From positions 434,001-498,000 of the forward strand of contig NZ_FNNU01000004.1 of the NCBI RefSeq assembly GCF_900106975.1: a stretch of DNA of 64,000 bases, given 5' to 3'. Shown here piece by piece: positions 1 to 10,028 of this stretch. The translations under genes were made by a program, and so were the position numbers. Numbering within the stretch: the first letter of the stretch is position 1; the number at the start of each line of letters is the position of its first letter. Below the pieces are notes generated by a model. It saw only the letters and a list, made by a program, of their open reading frames with translations, searched no databases and was not told where the DNA came from. This DNA is from Pseudomonas kuykendallii (lineage in GTDB: Bacteria; Pseudomonadota; Gammaproteobacteria; Pseudomonadales; Pseudomonadaceae).

Positions 1-511
1 GCTTGGCCGCGCGGCCGGTGATGATCACGCTCTGGCTGGCCGGGCGCGCACGGATGGCGTCGAGCACCATCGCCAGGTCGAGGTAGTTGTACTTGAGCAT
101 GTAGGTCAGCTCGTCGAGCAGCACCAGGTTCAGCTGTGGATCGGCGAGCATGCGCGAGGCGTGGGTCCAGGCTTCGTCGGCGGCGAGCTTGTCGGCGTCC
201 CAGTTCTGCGTGTTCCAGGTGAAGCCGGTGGCCATCGCGTGGTACTCCACCAGCGGCGCGTTCTGCCGCAGGTAGGTGACTTCGCCGGAGGCCTGGGTGC
301 CCTTGATGAACTGCACCACGCCGGCCCGATGGCCATAGCCGAGCGCGCGGTACAGGGTGCCGAAGCCGGAGGTGCTCTTGCCCTTGCCGTTGCCGGTGAT
401 CAGCACGACGATGCCGCGCTCTACCTGGGCGCGCTCGATGCCGGCGTCGACCACCTCCTTCTTGCGCTTCATCCGCTCGGCGTGATTCTGCTTCTTCTGT
501 TCGTCGATCAT
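1..511 (-). CDS. cobO: Cob(I)yrinic acid a,c-diamide adenosyltransferase CobO (3' part missing)
   Basis: The reading frame starts with an ATG at 511 (MIDEQKKQNH...) and runs off the left edge after 170 codons, so roughly the last 30 residues of a family of about 200 are absent. A P-loop GNGKGKS lies at residues 40-46 and an LLDELTYML motif near residue 130, as in CobO/BtuR adenosyltransferases, which transfer the adenosyl group of ATP to cob(I)alamin or corrinoid precursors in the cytoplasm. The long basic N-terminal helix is typical of the CobO type. A cobalamin riboswitch lies upstream on the same strand, so expression should fall when adenosylcobalamin is plentiful. The truncation is a window artefact; there is no sign of a broken gene. 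Confidence 0.95.
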   Translation of the reverse strand, partial: MIDEQKKQNHAERMKRKKEVVDAGIERAQVERGIVVLITGNGKGKSTSGFGTLYRALGYGHRAGVVQFIKGTQASGEVTYLRQNAPLVEYHAMATGFTWNTQNWDADKLAADEAWTHASRMLADPQLNLVLLDELTYMLKYNYLDLAMVLDAIRARPASQSVIITGRAAK

Positions 512-693
512 CGCTGCACACTCCAGGCCCATGCGCCGCCGCGCGGGCGGGCAGGATTCGATGGCACGAACCACGGGCAGGGACGCGATGCGCAGGCATC
601 GCGCGCAGGTGACGAGACTGAGGAAGGCTGCGCGAGGCAGACGACAGCACCGGCAACCACCCACACCCCGGGGTACGTACCTTGTTCTCGAAT

Positions 694-905
694 CAGGCCG
701 GTCTTCTGGCTCGCCTTCATCCGATCACCGCGCCTTCCCGACCGGAGTCAGTGGCATCGTGCGGTGTCGTCAGGCTCTACAGCAGCGGGGGCTGCGCCGG
801 AATGCTCTGGGGGTTTGCCCCGAGGTCACCGGACTTCCCGTTTCAGCCCCTCGCGCGGTCGCGCTCGGGGCACCTGTTCGTTGGCCGGCAGGGTAGCCTT
901 TCGCC
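694..905 (-). promoter_or_regulatory. Cobalamin riboswitch in the cobO leader
   Basis: Read on the minus strand, the class hallmarks occur in order: an AAACGGGAAGTCCGGTGA segment near 830-848, a B12-box-like CAGCCCCCGCTGCTGTA core near 777-795, a GCCACTGACTCCGG segment near 740-756, CGGGAAGGCG near 730-740, and the 3' signature GAGCCAGAAGACCGGCC at about 696-713. The 5' limit is approximate. The element ends about 180 bases before the cobO start, so it may act on transcription or on translation. Confidence 0.92.
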
Positions 906-979
906 GGGGCCGGGGCAATCGCACGAACGCCGGCCCGGTTGACGAGGCATCACCTTCGTGATGAGGTGGCGCGTGTTTT

Positions 980-1182
980 TCAGGTGTCTCGTGTCAACGC
1001 CACGAGGTTAAACGGGAAGCCGGTGGGTCCGATCAAGACGATCGAACGAGTCCGGCGCTGCCCCCGCAACGGTAAGCGAGCGAAGCCTTCGGCATACCAC
1101 TGGACCGCGATCCGGGAAGGTGAAGACTTCAGGCCTGTACGCCACGTACAGGCCGCCTCGCCAGCCCGGAGACCGGCCTGGA
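980..1182 (+). promoter_or_regulatory. Cobalamin riboswitch in the cbtBA leader
   Basis: On the plus strand the signatures occur in order: GTTAAACGGGAAGCCGGTGG (1007-1026), the B12-box-like GCGCTGCCCCCGCAACGGTA (about 1055-1074), CCACTGGACCGCG (about 1098-1110), CCGGGAAGGTGAAG (about 1112-1125) and the terminal GCCAGCCCGGAGACCGGCCT (1160-1179). It lies back to back with the riboswitch of cobO, leaving only about 75 bases (906-979) for two divergent promoters. It precedes cbtB by about 145 bases. Confidence 0.92.
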
Positions 1183-1327
1183 ATCCCTTTGGCAACCCGC
1201 GGTGGGCGGGACGCGCCGGAAACAGTCCGCTTCACCGCGTGTGCGATCGCTGCACTCACGCGCCCGGCCTGCCCTTCTGCGTCCTTCCACGCGTGCCGAT
1301 CACTCGACTCATTGGAAGGTCTTCATC

Positions 1328-1513
1328 ATGACAAGCCGCACGCTGCCCTCCAGCACCGCCGTTACGCTCCCCCTCTCGCAACGCCTGACGCTGGCCGTCG
1401 TCAGCATCCTGGTCGGCGCCGCGCTGATCTATTTCGCCGGGTTCTCGCACATGGAGCTGGTGCACAACGCCGCCCACGACACCCGACACAGCGCCGCCTT
1501 CCCCTGCCACTGA
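1328..1513 (+). CDS. cbtB: Cobalt transporter subunit CbtB
   Basis: A 61-residue protein with one predicted membrane helix (about residues 18-38) followed by a short histidine-rich tail, HNAAHDTRHSAAFPCH, which is the mark of the CbtB family. CbtB works with CbtA in a B12-regulated cobalt uptake system. The ATG at 1328 is the only start that fits the family length. cbtA begins 11 bases after its stop, so the two form one operon under the upstream cobalamin riboswitch. The His/Cys tail probably binds Co2+ at the membrane surface; that is inferred from composition. Confidence 0.93.
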   Translation: MTSRTLPSSTAVTLPLSQRLTLAVVSILVGAALIYFAGFSHMELVHNAAHDTRHSAAFPCH

Positions 1514-1524
1514 GGAGCGAACCG

Positions 1525-2220
1525 ATGATCAAGCGCATTGCACAGACGGCGGGTTTCTCCGGGCTGCTGGCGGCCATTTTCCTGACCCTGCTGCAGAGTT
1601 TTTGGGTCAGCCCGCTGATCCTGAAGGCGGAAACCTACGAAAACGCCGGCGCCAGCGAGCAGGCCGAGCACAGCCACGAAGCCGGCGCAGCGGCCCATGA
1701 GCACGGCGCCGAAGCCTGGAGCCCGGAAGACGGCCTGCAGCGCACCCTGTTCACCGGCCTCGGCAACCTGGTCGTGGCGGTCGGTTTCGCCCTGATGCTC
1801 GCCGGGCTCTACACCCTGCGCGCCCCCGGAAAGACCTGGCAGGGCCTGCTCTGGGGCCTGGGCGGTTTCGCCGTGTTCAACCTGGCGCCGTCCCTCGGCC
1901 TGCCGCCGGAAGTGCCGGGCACCGCGGCCGCCGACCTGCTGCTGCGCCAGTACTGGTGGATCGGCACGGCGCTGGCCACCGCGGTCGGCCTGGGGATGAT
2001 CGCCTTCGGCCGCAACTGGGCGCTGCGCATCCTCGGTGTGATTCTGCTGGCGCTGCCGCACCTGATCGGCGCGCCGCAGCCGGATGTTCACCAAAGCCTG
2101 GCTCCCGAAGCCCTGGCCCACGAGTTCGTCTACGCCTCCCTGCTGACCAACGCCCTGTTCTGGGCTGCCCTCGGCCTGGCCAGCGCCTGGTTCTTCAGCC
2201 GCGCCACGCGCAACGCCTGA
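1525..2220 (+). CDS. cbtA: Cobalt transporter subunit CbtA
   Basis: A 231-residue membrane protein with about five hydrophobic helices: near residues 7-27, then after a loop at about 72-95, 100-120, 140-165 and further helices to the C terminus. The first periplasmic loop (about residues 38-65) is rich in His and acidic residues (EHSHEAGAAAHEHGAE), suggesting metal capture. It follows cbtB closely with AGGAG eight bases before the ATG. CbtA is known from genome context as the partner of CbtB in cobalt uptake for cobalamin synthesis, which agrees with the riboswitch and with cobO next door. Confidence 0.93.
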   Translation: MIKRIAQTAGFSGLLAAIFLTLLQSFWVSPLILKAETYENAGASEQAEHSHEAGAAAHEHGAEAWSPEDGLQRTLFTGLGNLVVAVGFALMLAGLYTLRAPGKTWQGLLWGLGGFAVFNLAPSLGLPPEVPGTAAADLLLRQYWWIGTALATAVGLGMIAFGRNWALRILGVILLALPHLIGAPQPDVHQSLAPEALAHEFVYASLLTNALFWAALGLASAWFFSRATRNA

Positions 2221-2294
2221 CAGGGCGCGGCCTGCGCACCGCCGCCAAGGTGCACGCGGCACACCCTACGGTTGGTGCCGCCCATGCCTCGTTG

Positions 2295-2313
2295 GGGTGC
2301 GCCATGCGCACCC
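2295..2313. repeat. Short hairpin repeat downstream of cbtA
   Basis: Perfect arms GGGTGCGC and GCGCACCC around a CAT loop, followed by TACG. The fragment CACCCTACG also occurs at 2262-2270. It belongs to a loose family of hairpins ending in CACCCTAC that recurs between other genes here (39364, 52808, 54680, 56989). It lies at the convergent end of cbtA and the small minus-strand gene and may serve as a transcription stop. Confidence 0.6.
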
Positions 2314-2609
2314 TACGCAATCCGACGCATGCCGTAGAGGTTCTGGTCGACCTTGCCGTGGTTGTCGACGATGACGATCTCGCCGCCCAGCGCCCGCAGG
2401 CGCGCATTGAAATCGCTGGTGTACAGCCGCTTCAGCCAGCCCGGATAGTCCTCGTCGCGGCCGCCGAGAAAGGCGTGCACGGCCGGCAGGGAAAACCGCC
2501 AGCCGCCCGCCTCGCAGGCGAATCCCCGCGCCCGCAACTGCGCGATCAGCGCGGCGTCGCCGTCCAGCACGCGCGCACAACACGCGAAAAACGCCTCCAG
2601 CTGGTCCAT
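2313..2609 (-). CDS. Uncharacterised 98-residue protein divergent from lexA2
   Basis: The frame starting at the ATG at 2609 (MDQLEAFFAC...) encodes 98 residues with no signal peptide or membrane helix. Features visible are a Cys pair near residues 10-11, a GWRFSLPAVHAFL segment and a C-terminal VDNHGKVDQNLYGM motif. The composition resembles a small folded cytosolic protein and codon use matches the neighbours. I do not recognise a named family. It is divergent from lexA2, 124 bases away, so it could share SOS control; the upstream frame extension is rejected because it runs through the lexA2 promoter. Confidence 0.75.
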   Translation of the reverse strand: MDQLEAFFACCARVLDGDAALIAQLRARGFACEAGGWRFSLPAVHAFLGGRDEDYPGWLKRLYTSDFNARLRALGGEIVIVDNHGKVDQNLYGMRRIA

Positions 2610-2733
2610 CCACGCCTGTCCTCCGATGCAAGGCGCCCAGTGTGCCGTAAGTGGATGCCTCAGGTTATTCCCGACCGGCAATCGAACCGGCCGACGAAAG
2701 ACTCTGGTCAGCATGGAGGGCAAAAGAGTACAA

Positions 2734-3347
<614 letters not shown>

Positions 3348-3351
<4 letters not shown>

Positions 3352-3968
3352 GCGCCGCGCCGGTCGCCCTCGACAGCCTGCTCGACCAGCGTCGGGTCTG
3401 GCGTGGCCAGGCGGAAAGCCGACCGGCGACCGCGCAGCCGACCGGGCATGCCGCGCTGGACGCGGTGCTGCCGGCCGGCGGCTGGCCGGAGGCGGCGCTC
3501 AGCGAAATTCTCATCGCCGCCGAGGGCATCGGTGAGCTGCAACTGCTCTGGCCGACCCTGGCGCGACTGACCGCCGAGGGCGAGCGCGTGGTGCTGGTGG
3601 CGCCGCCTTTCCTGCCCTATCCGCAAGCCTGGCTGGCCGCCGGTGTCGACCTGCGCCAGTTGGCGCTGATCGAAGCGAGCGGGCGCGATGCCCTGTGGGC
3701 CGCCGAGCAGTGCCTGCGCTCCGGCAGTTGCGGCGCGGTGCTGTGCTGGCCACAGCAGGCCGACGACCGTGCCCTGCGCCGGCTGCAGGTGGCGGCCGAG
3801 AGCGGCCAGACCCTGGCGTTCGCCTACCGACCGCTGCGCGAGGCGGTCAATCCGTCGCCGGCCGCGCTGCGCCTGGCGGTGGACAATCGCCCGGCGCAGT
3901 TGCGCGTGCTCAAGTGCCGGGGCGGGCTCGCCGCCGCGGTGCCGATTCCGCTCGCGGCGCGGCATTGA
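3348..3968 (+). CDS. imuA: Mutasome RecA-like accessory protein ImuA
   Basis: A 206-residue ImuA (also called SulA2-like) protein. It is related to the RecA/SulA fold but the nucleotide-binding loop is degenerate (around IAAEGIGELQLLW, residues 61-73). In the imuA-imuB-dnaE2 system it is needed for damage-induced translesion mutagenesis, probably as a bridging subunit between ImuB and DnaE2. It is translationally coupled to lexA2 through a 4-base ATGA overlap, and imuB follows after 7 bases. Confidence 0.92.
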
Positions 3969-3975
3969 GGCGGAC

Positions 3976-5388
3976 ATGCGCTGGGCCTGCATACTGCTGC
4001 CACAACTGGCGCTGGACAGCGTGCTGCGCGGCCGCGCCGATCCCGACGCCGCCCTCGCGCTGATCAGCGGCACGCCGCAGCGCCGCGTGCTGCAGACGGT
4101 CAACCCGGCCGCGCGCGCCCTCGGCCTGCGTCCCGGCCAGTCGCTGGGCGCCGCACAGGCCCTGAGCCGCGACTTCGCCATGCTCGAATACGACCCCGCA
4201 CGCATCGAGCGCGCCCAGCAGTTCCTCGCCGCCTGGGCCTATCGCTTCAGTTCCCACGTCAGCCTGCACTACCCGCGCTGCCTGCTGCTGGAGGTGGAAT
4301 CCAGCCTCGGGCTGTTCGGCCCCTGGCCGCGCTTCGAGGCGCGCCTGCGCGACGAGCTGAACGCGCTGGGCTTTCGCCAGCGCATCGTCGTCGCGCCCAA
4401 TCCGGCCGCCGCGCGCATGCTGGCCAACGTCCACGACGGCCTGGCGGTGGACGCCGCGGGCCTCGCCGAAGCCCTCGGGCGGATGCCCATCGAGCGCGTC
4501 GGTTTCACCCGCGAGGTCGCCAGCGCCTTCGCCCGCATGGGCGTGCGCCAGTTGCAGCAGGTCCGCAACCTGCCCCGCGAGAGCCTGGCCAAGCGTTTCC
4601 CGCAGGACGTGCTGCGGCACCTCGATACGCTGCTCGGCGAACGGCCGCTGGCGCTGCGCTGCTACGCGCCGCCGGACCGCTTCGATGTACGCATCGAGCT
4701 GAACTTCGAGGTCGAGTCGCACCAGGCGCTGCTGTTCCCGCTGCGCCGCCTGACCGGCGACCTGGCCGCCTTCCTCGCCGGCCGCGACAGCGGCGTGCAG
4801 CGCTTCACCCTGCACCTGGAGCACCGCAGCGGCGAGGACAGCAGCCTGCCGGTCGGCCTGCTCGCCGCCGAGCGCGAGGCGGCGATGCTCTTCGAACTGG
4901 CGCGCGGTCGCCTGGAACAGTTGCAGGTGCCCGCGCCGGTGCAGGCCATGCGCCTGGTGGCGCGCGACCTGCCGGCGTTCGTTCCGCAGCACCGCGAGCT
5001 GTTCGATGAGCGCCCGCAGCAATCGCTGCCCTGGGAACAGTTGCGCGAACGCCTGCGTGCGCGCCTCGGCGACGACGCCGTGCTGGGTCTGGGCGCCGTC
5101 GCAGACCATCGCCCGGAACGTGCCTGGCAGGCGGCGCCCGTCGCACGCTCGGAAACCCTGCAACAGGAGGCACCGCGCCCGGCCTGGCTGCTGCGCGAAG
5201 CCCAGCCCCTGCGCGAATTCGCGCCGCGCATCCTCGCCGGCCCCGAGCGCATCGAGTCCGGCTGGTGGGACGGCGGCGACGTGCGCCGCGACTACTACCG
5301 GGTGGAGACCCGCGGCGGCCAGCGCGCCTGGGCCTACCGCCGGGTCGGCGACGACGGCCCGCTGCAGCTGCACGGCTGGTTCGCATGA
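3976..5388 (+). CDS. imuB: Catalytically dead Y-family polymerase-like protein ImuB
   Basis: A 470-residue protein with the DinB/UmuC fold. The metal-binding acidic residues of active Y-family polymerases are missing: the N-terminal motif reads [13 protein letters not shown] where DxDxFF is expected, and the second reads [13 protein letters not shown] in place of SxDE. A likely beta-clamp binding motif [10 protein letters not shown] lies near residue 352. This fits ImuB as a non-catalytic hub that links the sliding clamp, ImuA and DnaE2. It is preceded by a 7-base gap from imuA. The gap to dnaE2 (163 bases) is unusually long because of an inserted repeat pair. Confidence 0.94.
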   Translation: MRWACILLPQLALDSVLRGRADPDAALALISGTPQRRVLQTVNPAARALGLRPGQSLGAAQALSRDFAMLEYDPARIERAQQFLAAWAYRFSSHVSLHYPRCLLLEVESSLGLFGPWPRFEARLRDELNALGFRQRIVVAPNPAAARMLANVHDGLAVDAAGLAEALGRMPIERVGFTREVASAFARMGVRQLQQVRNLPRESLAKRFPQDVLRHLDTLLGERPLALRCYAPPDRFDVRIELNFEVESHQALLFPLRRLTGDLAAFLAGRDSGVQRFTLHLEHRSGEDSSLPVGLLAAEREAAMLFELARGRLEQLQVPAPVQAMRLVARDLPAFVPQHRELFDERPQQSLPWEQLRERLRARLGDDAVLGLGAVADHRPERAWQAAPVARSETLQQEAPRPAWLLREAQPLREFAPRILAGPERIESGWWDGGDVRRDYYRVETRGGQRAWAYRRVGDDGPLQLHGWFA

Positions 5389-5413
5389 CTCGCCCCATAC
5401 ATCACGGATGGCC

Positions 5414-5527
5414 ATCGATGGGCTTCGCAGGCTCAACCCATCCTACGAAAGAGCGCGCACCGCGATTGCCCGGGAGGCTACGCAGGCACCCCAGCGTAGG
5501 ATGGGTCGAGCGCAGCGACACCCATGC
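5414..5527. repeat. Inverted pair of REP-like units between imuB and dnaE2
   Basis: Two diverged copies of a GTAGGATGGGT-(T/C)-GAGC type unit, each about 34 bases, face each other: one on the minus strand (5414-5448) and one on the plus strand (5494-5527), about 45 bases apart. The transcript could fold into a long hairpin inside the SOS operon. Such GTAGGATGGGT units are common dispersed repeats in gammaproteobacteria. The effect on dnaE2 expression is unknown. Confidence 0.8.
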
Positions 5528-5551
5528 AGAGCCGCCACCGACGGGGTTCGC

Positions 5552-8500
5552 ATGAATCACACCCATGCCGCTTCCCCGCCCGCCTACGCCGAGCTGCACT
5601 GTCTGTCGAATTTCAGCTTCCAGCGCGGCGCGTCCAGTGCGCAGGAGCTGTTCGAGCGCGCCAGGCAGCATGGCTATGCGGCGCTGGCGATCACCGACGA
5701 GTGCAGCCTGGCCGGCATCGTGCGTGCCTGGCAGGCGGCCAAAAAGACCGAGCTGGCGCTGATCGTCGGCAGCGAGATGCAGCTCGAGGACGGGCCGAAG
5801 ATCATCCTGCTGGCGGAGGACCTGGCCGGCTACCAGAGGCTCTGCGGGCTGATCAGCGTCGCCCGCCGCCGGGCGAAGAAAGGCAGCTACCGCCTGCTGC
5901 GCGAGGATTTCGAGGAGCCGCTGGACGGTCTGCTGGCGCTCTGGCCAGCCCAGGGCGAAACCCCGCACGCCGATGGCCGCTGGCTGCGCGAGCGGTTCCC
6001 CGAGCGCCTGTGGCTGGCCGTGGAGCTGCACCGCGGCCCGGACGACGCCCGCCGCCTGGCGCAACTGCTGGCGCTGGCCACGGACCTCGGCATTCCCGCC
6101 GTGGCCAGCGGCGACGTGCACATGCACGCCCGTGGCCGGCGCGCGCTGCAGGACTGCATGAGCGCGATCCGCCACCACCTGCCGGTGGCCGAGGCCGGGC
6201 ACCGGCTGTTCCCCAACGGCGAGCGCCACCTGCGCCGGCGCGAGGAGCTGGCCGGGCTGTACCCCGCCGAGCTGCTCGAGGAAACCCTGCGCATCGCCGC
6301 GCGCTGCCGCTTCGACCTCGGCCAGCTGCGCTACCAGTACCCGCGCGAACTGGTGCCCGAAGGCCATACGCCGACCACCTGGCTGCGCCACCTGGCCGAG
6401 AAGAACATTCCCTGGCGCTGGCCGCTGGGCATCCCCGACAAAGCGCGCAAGAATCTCGAACACGAGCTGAAGCTGATCGCCGAGCTCGAGTACGAGAGCT
6501 ACTTCCTCACCGTGCACGACATCGTCCAGTTCGCCCGCAATGAACGCATCCTCTGCCAGGGCCGAGGCTCGGCGGCCAACTCGACGCTGTGCTTCGTGCT
6601 CGGCATCACCGAGCTGGACCCGGCGAACTCCAACCTGCTGTTCGAGCGCTTTCTCTCCAAAGAGCGCAACGAGCCGCCGGACATCGACGTCGACTTCGAG
6701 CACGAGCGCCGCGAGGAAGTCATCCAGTACGTGTTCCGCCGCTACGGCCGCACACGCGCCGCGCTCACCGCGGTGGCCAGCACCTACCACGGCGCCGGCG
6801 CGGTGCGCGACGTGGCCAAGGCGCTCGGCCTGCCGGCCGACCAGATCAACGCCTTGGCCGACTGCTGCGGGCGCTGGAGCGGCGAGCTGCCGCCCGAGGA
6901 GCGCCTGCGCGAAGCCGGTTTCGACCCGCAGAGCCCGATCATGCGCCGGGTGCTGGCGCTGACCGGCGAGCTGATCGGCTTTCCCCGTCACCTGTCGCAG
7001 CACCCCGGCGGCTTCGTCATTTCCGAGCAGCCGCTGCACAGCCTGGTGCCGGTGGAAAACGCGGCGATGGCCGGGCGCAGCATCATCCAGTGGGACAAGG
7101 ACGACCTCGACCTGGTCGGCCTGCTCAAGGTCGACATCCTCGCGCTGGGCATGCTCAGCGCGCTGCGCCGCTGTTTCGATCTGGTCGAACGCTACCGCGG
7201 CACGCGCTGGGAACTTGCCACTCTCCCGCCCAACGACAAACCGACTTACGACATGATCAGCCGCGCCGACACCGTCGGCGTGTTCCAGATCGAGTCGCGG
7301 GCGCAGATGGCCATGCTGCCCAGGCTCAGACCCAAGGAGTTCTACGATCTGGTGATCGAGGTCGCCATCGTGCGTCCCGGGCCGATCCAGGGCGACATGG
7401 TTCACCCCTATCTGCGCCGCCGGAATGGCGAGGAGGAAGTGACCTATCCCTCCGAAGAGCTGGTGCCGGTATTCGAGCGCACCCTCGGCGTTCCGTTGTT
7501 TCAGGAGCAGGTCATGCAGTTGGCCATCGTCGCCGCGAAGTACACGCCCGGCGAGGCGGACCAGTTGCGTCGCTCCATGGCCGCCTGGAAGCGCCACGGT
7601 GGTCTGGAACCGCATCGCGCGAAGTTGATGGAACGAATGACCCGAAGGGGCTATCCGGCAGAATTCGTCGCGCGCATCTTCGAGCAGATCAAGGGCTTCG
7701 GCAGCTATGGCTTTCCCGAATCCCACGCCGCCAGCTTCGCCCTGCTGACCTACGCCAGTTGCTGGCTGAAATGCCACGAGCCGGCGGCGTTCGCCTGCGC
7801 GCTGATCAACAGCTGGCCGATGGGTTTCTACAACCCCGACCAGGTCCTGCAGGACGCGCGCCGCCACTGCATCGCCACGCACCCGGTGGACGTGCGCCAC
7901 AGCGACTGGGATTGCAGCCTGGAGCCCGACGCGGGCGACCAGCCGGCGATCCGCCTCGGCCTGCGGATGATCCGCGGCCTGGCCGAGGACGCCGGCCGGC
8001 GCGTCGAGGCGGCGCGTGCCGTCGGGCCGTTCGCCGACGTCGCCGACCTGGTGCGCCGCGCCGCCCTGGATGCCCGCGCCCGCGAACGCCTGGCCGATGC
8101 CGGTGCCCTGCGCGGCCTGGCCGGCCATCGTCATCGCGCGCGCTGGGCGATCGCCGGGGTGGAAAATCAGGCACCGCTGTTCGCCGGTCTGCCGAGCCAG
8201 GAGGAAATCCAGGTGGCCCTGCCGCTGCCCAGCGTCGGCGAGGACCTGCATGCCGATTACGCCACCCTCAGCACCACCCTCGGCCCGCACCCGCTGTCAC
8301 TGCTGCGCAGCGTCCTGCGCAACCGGCGCTGCCGCAGCTCGCGCGAACTGCCGGGCATCGAGCACGGCAAGCACATCGGCCTCGCCGGCCTGGTGATCGG
8401 TCGCCAGCGCCCGCAGACCGCCAGCGGCGTGGTCTTCGTCACCCTCGAGGACGAGTTCGGGATGGTCAACGTGGTGGTCTGGCACGACCTCGCGGAACGC

Positions 8501-8650
8501 CAGCGCAAGGTGCTGGTGGGGGCGCAGTTGATGCAGGTGGACGGCCGGCTGGAATCGCAGAATGGCGTGCGCCACCTGATCGCCCGACGGCTGATCGACC
8601 TGACGCCGCTGCTCACCGGGCTCGACGTGCGCAGCCGCGACTTCCGCTGA
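5552..8650 (+). CDS. dnaE2: Error-prone DNA polymerase DnaE2 (ImuC)
   Basis: A 1032-residue C-family polymerase, the catalytic subunit of the damage-inducible mutasome. An N-terminal PHP domain (about 15-290; [20 protein letters not shown]) is followed by the polymerase core with [11 protein letters not shown] near residue 335, the catalytic [12 protein letters not shown] near 375 and [13 protein letters not shown] near 510, then a helix-hairpin-helix region and a C-terminal OB fold (about 935-1010). The length fits DnaE2 rather than replicative DnaE, which is about 1170. The ATG at 5552 is chosen because the PHP domain begins at once; the in-frame upstream extension reads through the repeat pair. 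Confidence 0.96.
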   Translation: MNHTHAASPPAYAELHCLSNFSFQRGASSAQELFERARQHGYAALAITDECSLAGIVRAWQAAKKTELALIVGSEMQLEDGPKIILLAEDLAGYQRLCGLISVARRRAKKGSYRLLREDFEEPLDGLLALWPAQGETPHADGRWLRERFPERLWLAVELHRGPDDARRLAQLLALATDLGIPAVASGDVHMHARGRRALQDCMSAIRHHLPVAEAGHRLFPNGERHLRRREELAGLYPAELLEETLRIAARCRFDLGQLRYQYPRELVPEGHTPTTWLRHLAEKNIPWRWPLGIPDKARKNLEHELKLIAELEYESYFLTVHDIVQFARNERILCQGRGSAANSTLCFVLGITELDPANSNLLFERFLSKERNEPPDIDVDFEHERREEVIQYVFRRYGRTRAALTAVASTYHGAGAVRDVAKALGLPADQINALADCCGRWSGELPPEERLREAGFDPQSPIMRRVLALTGELIGFPRHLSQHPGGFVISEQPLHSLVPVENAAMAGRSIIQWDKDDLDLVGLLKVDILALGMLSALRRCFDLVERYRGTRWELATLPPNDKPTYDMISRADTVGVFQIESRAQMAMLPRLRPKEFYDLVIEVAIVRPGPIQGDMVHPYLRRRNGEEEVTYPSEELVPVFERTLGVPLFQEQVMQLAIVAAKYTPGEADQLRRSMAAWKRHGGLEPHRAKLMERMTRRGYPAEFVARIFEQIKGFGSYGFPESHAASFALLTYASCWLKCHEPAAFACALINSWPMGFYNPDQVLQDARRHCIATHPVDVRHSDWDCSLEPDAGDQPAIRLGLRMIRGLAEDAGRRVEAARAVGPFADVADLVRRAALDARARERLADAGALRGLAGHRHRARWAIAGVENQAPLFAGLPSQEEIQVALPLPSVGEDLHADYATLSTTLGPHPLSLLRSVLRNRRCRSSRELPGIEHGKHIGLAGLVIGRQRPQTASGVVFVTLEDEFGMVNVVVWHDLAERQRKVLVGAQLMQVDGRLESQNGVRHLIARRLIDLTPLLTGLDVRSRDFR

Positions 8651-8696
8651 GCCACCCGATACCCCGGCGCGCGCGAAACCCGCTCCGCAGGAACGA

Positions 8697-8724
8697 CGAA
8701 CCCGCCGGGAAACGGGCGGGTTCG
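8697..8724. terminator. Hairpin terminator between dnaE2 and the facing small ORF
   Basis: A 10-bp perfect stem (CGAACCCGCC / GGCGGGTTCG) with an 8-base loop lies between two convergent genes. No long T run follows on either strand, so efficiency is uncertain; position and symmetry suggest a bidirectional stop. Confidence 0.65.
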
Positions 8725-8728
8725 CTGT

Positions 8729-8851
8729 TCATTCGCCGGGTTCGTCCACTTCCATGGGCTCCGGCTTTTCCGGTTCCTTGCGCGGCGGCGCCTTGGGAAT
8801 GCTCGGGTCCTGAACGTCCGGGTCCGGCTCGGGTGCGTCGTCGATGTCCAT
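8729..8851 (-). CDS. Small acidic, proline-rich protein (40 residues)
   Basis: An ATG at 8851 with AGGAGAG five bases upstream opens a 40-codon frame rich in Asp, Glu and Pro (MDIDDAPEPDPDVQDP...). It has no hydrophobic segment, is probably disordered and has no family I recognise. The good ribosome binding site and the terminator just after its end support a real gene, but with so short a frame coding status cannot be proved from sequence alone. Confidence 0.5.
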   Translation of the reverse strand: MDIDDAPEPDPDVQDPSIPKAPPRKEPEKPEPMEVDEPGE

Positions 8852-8935
8852 GTTGCTCTCCTCGTTCGGCGTGGCGTGTACGCTTATTCGAGGCCGGGGG
8901 AACGCCGGCGTTCGCCCCGGTCATCGGCCGGCAAC

Positions 8936-9820
8936 CTAGCGGGACGCCGGGCGCAGCAGCCCCGCCAGGCGCGCACCGAACACGTTGATCAGCAGGCCGA
9001 GCATCACCACGGTCGCGCCGACGACCTGCACCGCGCTCAGGTGTTCGCCGAGCAGCCAGGCCGACGAACTCAGGCCGATCACCGGCACCAGCAGCGAGAA
9101 CGGCGCCACCTGCCCGGTCGGATAGCGCGACAGCAACCGGCTCCACAGGCCGTAGCCAAGGATGGTGGCGCCGAACGCCAGGTAGACCAGCGCCAGGATC
9201 GAATCCAGGCTGATGCCGCGTAGCGCGGCCTCGATGGTCTGCGGCCCTTCCAGCATCCAGGACAGCGCGAAGAACGGCAGCGGCGGGATCAGGCTGCCCC
9301 AGACCACCAGACCGACCAGGTTCACCTTGCCGACCTTGCGCGTGACGATATTGCCCAGCGCCCACATCGACGCCGCGGCGATGGTCAGCACGAACCCGGC
9401 GAGGGTCATGCTGCGATCGCCCTCGGCGCCGATCAGGATCAGCCCGCCGGCGGCCACCACCAACCCGACCAGGTTCGCCGGCCGAATCCGCTCGCTGAGG
9501 AACAGCGCGGCGAAGAACAGCGTGAAGAACGCCTGCGATTGCAGCACCAGCGAAGCCAGCCCGGCCGGCATGCCGACGTACATCGCCGAGAACAGGAAGG
9601 CGAACTGGCCGAGGGAGATCGTCAGCCCGTAGGCCAGCAACCAGCGCAGCGGAATCTGCGGCCGCTTGATGAAGAACACCGCGGGAAAGGCCGCCAGCAT
9701 GAAGCGCAAGGCGCCCAGCAGCATGGGCGGCAGGCCGTGCAGGCCGACCTTGATGACCACGAAGTTGAGGCCCCAGACGATGATGACGACGAGCGCCAGC
9801 AGCAGATCTTTCGGTGACAT
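8936..9820 (-). CDS. eamA: EamA-type O-acetylserine/cysteine exporter (DMT family)
   Basis: A 294-residue inner membrane protein with ten hydrophobic helices in two EamA repeats. The N terminus MSPKDLLLALVVIIVWGLNF and later segments such as VVIKVGLHGLPPMLLGALRF, GMPAGLASLVLQ and YLAFGATILGYG match Escherichia coli EamA (YdeD) closely, so export of O-acetylserine, cysteine and similar metabolites is a good prediction. The ATG at 9820 gives the same start as the E. coli protein. It is monocistronic and divergent from the yebC-like gene. Confidence 0.85.
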   Translation of the reverse strand: MSPKDLLLALVVIIVWGLNFVVIKVGLHGLPPMLLGALRFMLAAFPAVFFIKRPQIPLRWLLAYGLTISLGQFAFLFSAMYVGMPAGLASLVLQSQAFFTLFFAALFLSERIRPANLVGLVVAAGGLILIGAEGDRSMTLAGFVLTIAAASMWALGNIVTRKVGKVNLVGLVVWGSLIPPLPFFALSWMLEGPQTIEAALRGISLDSILALVYLAFGATILGYGLWSRLLSRYPTGQVAPFSLLVPVIGLSSSAWLLGEHLSAVQVVGATVVMLGLLINVFGARLAGLLRPASR

Positions 9821-10028
9821 GTAGAACTCTTCTCAGGCAGCACGGGCAAGGCCGGCCATTAGAAACCATCCGCCACCCGGCCGACGCGATACAGTCGCCG
9901 GGCAAAACATCCATACAGCGCCGATTGTCCCTCCGCCGCCGCGACAGGTGCCGACGCGCACCGGGGCGAGCTAGAATTCGCGCCTGATAGCGATGAACCT
10001 CCTTTTTTACAGAGTTACGAGACCAGTC

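Noticed and set aside
3976-5388. ImuB as an active Y-family polymerase
   Set aside because: Both acidic catalytic motifs are replaced, in accord with the known inactive ImuB group.
5402-8290. 962-codon open frame antisense to dnaE2
   Set aside because: It is complementary to a well-recognised polymerase gene, its translation is low-complexity (Gln, Gly, Ala, Arg rich) and shows no domain. High GC content keeps such antisense frames open.
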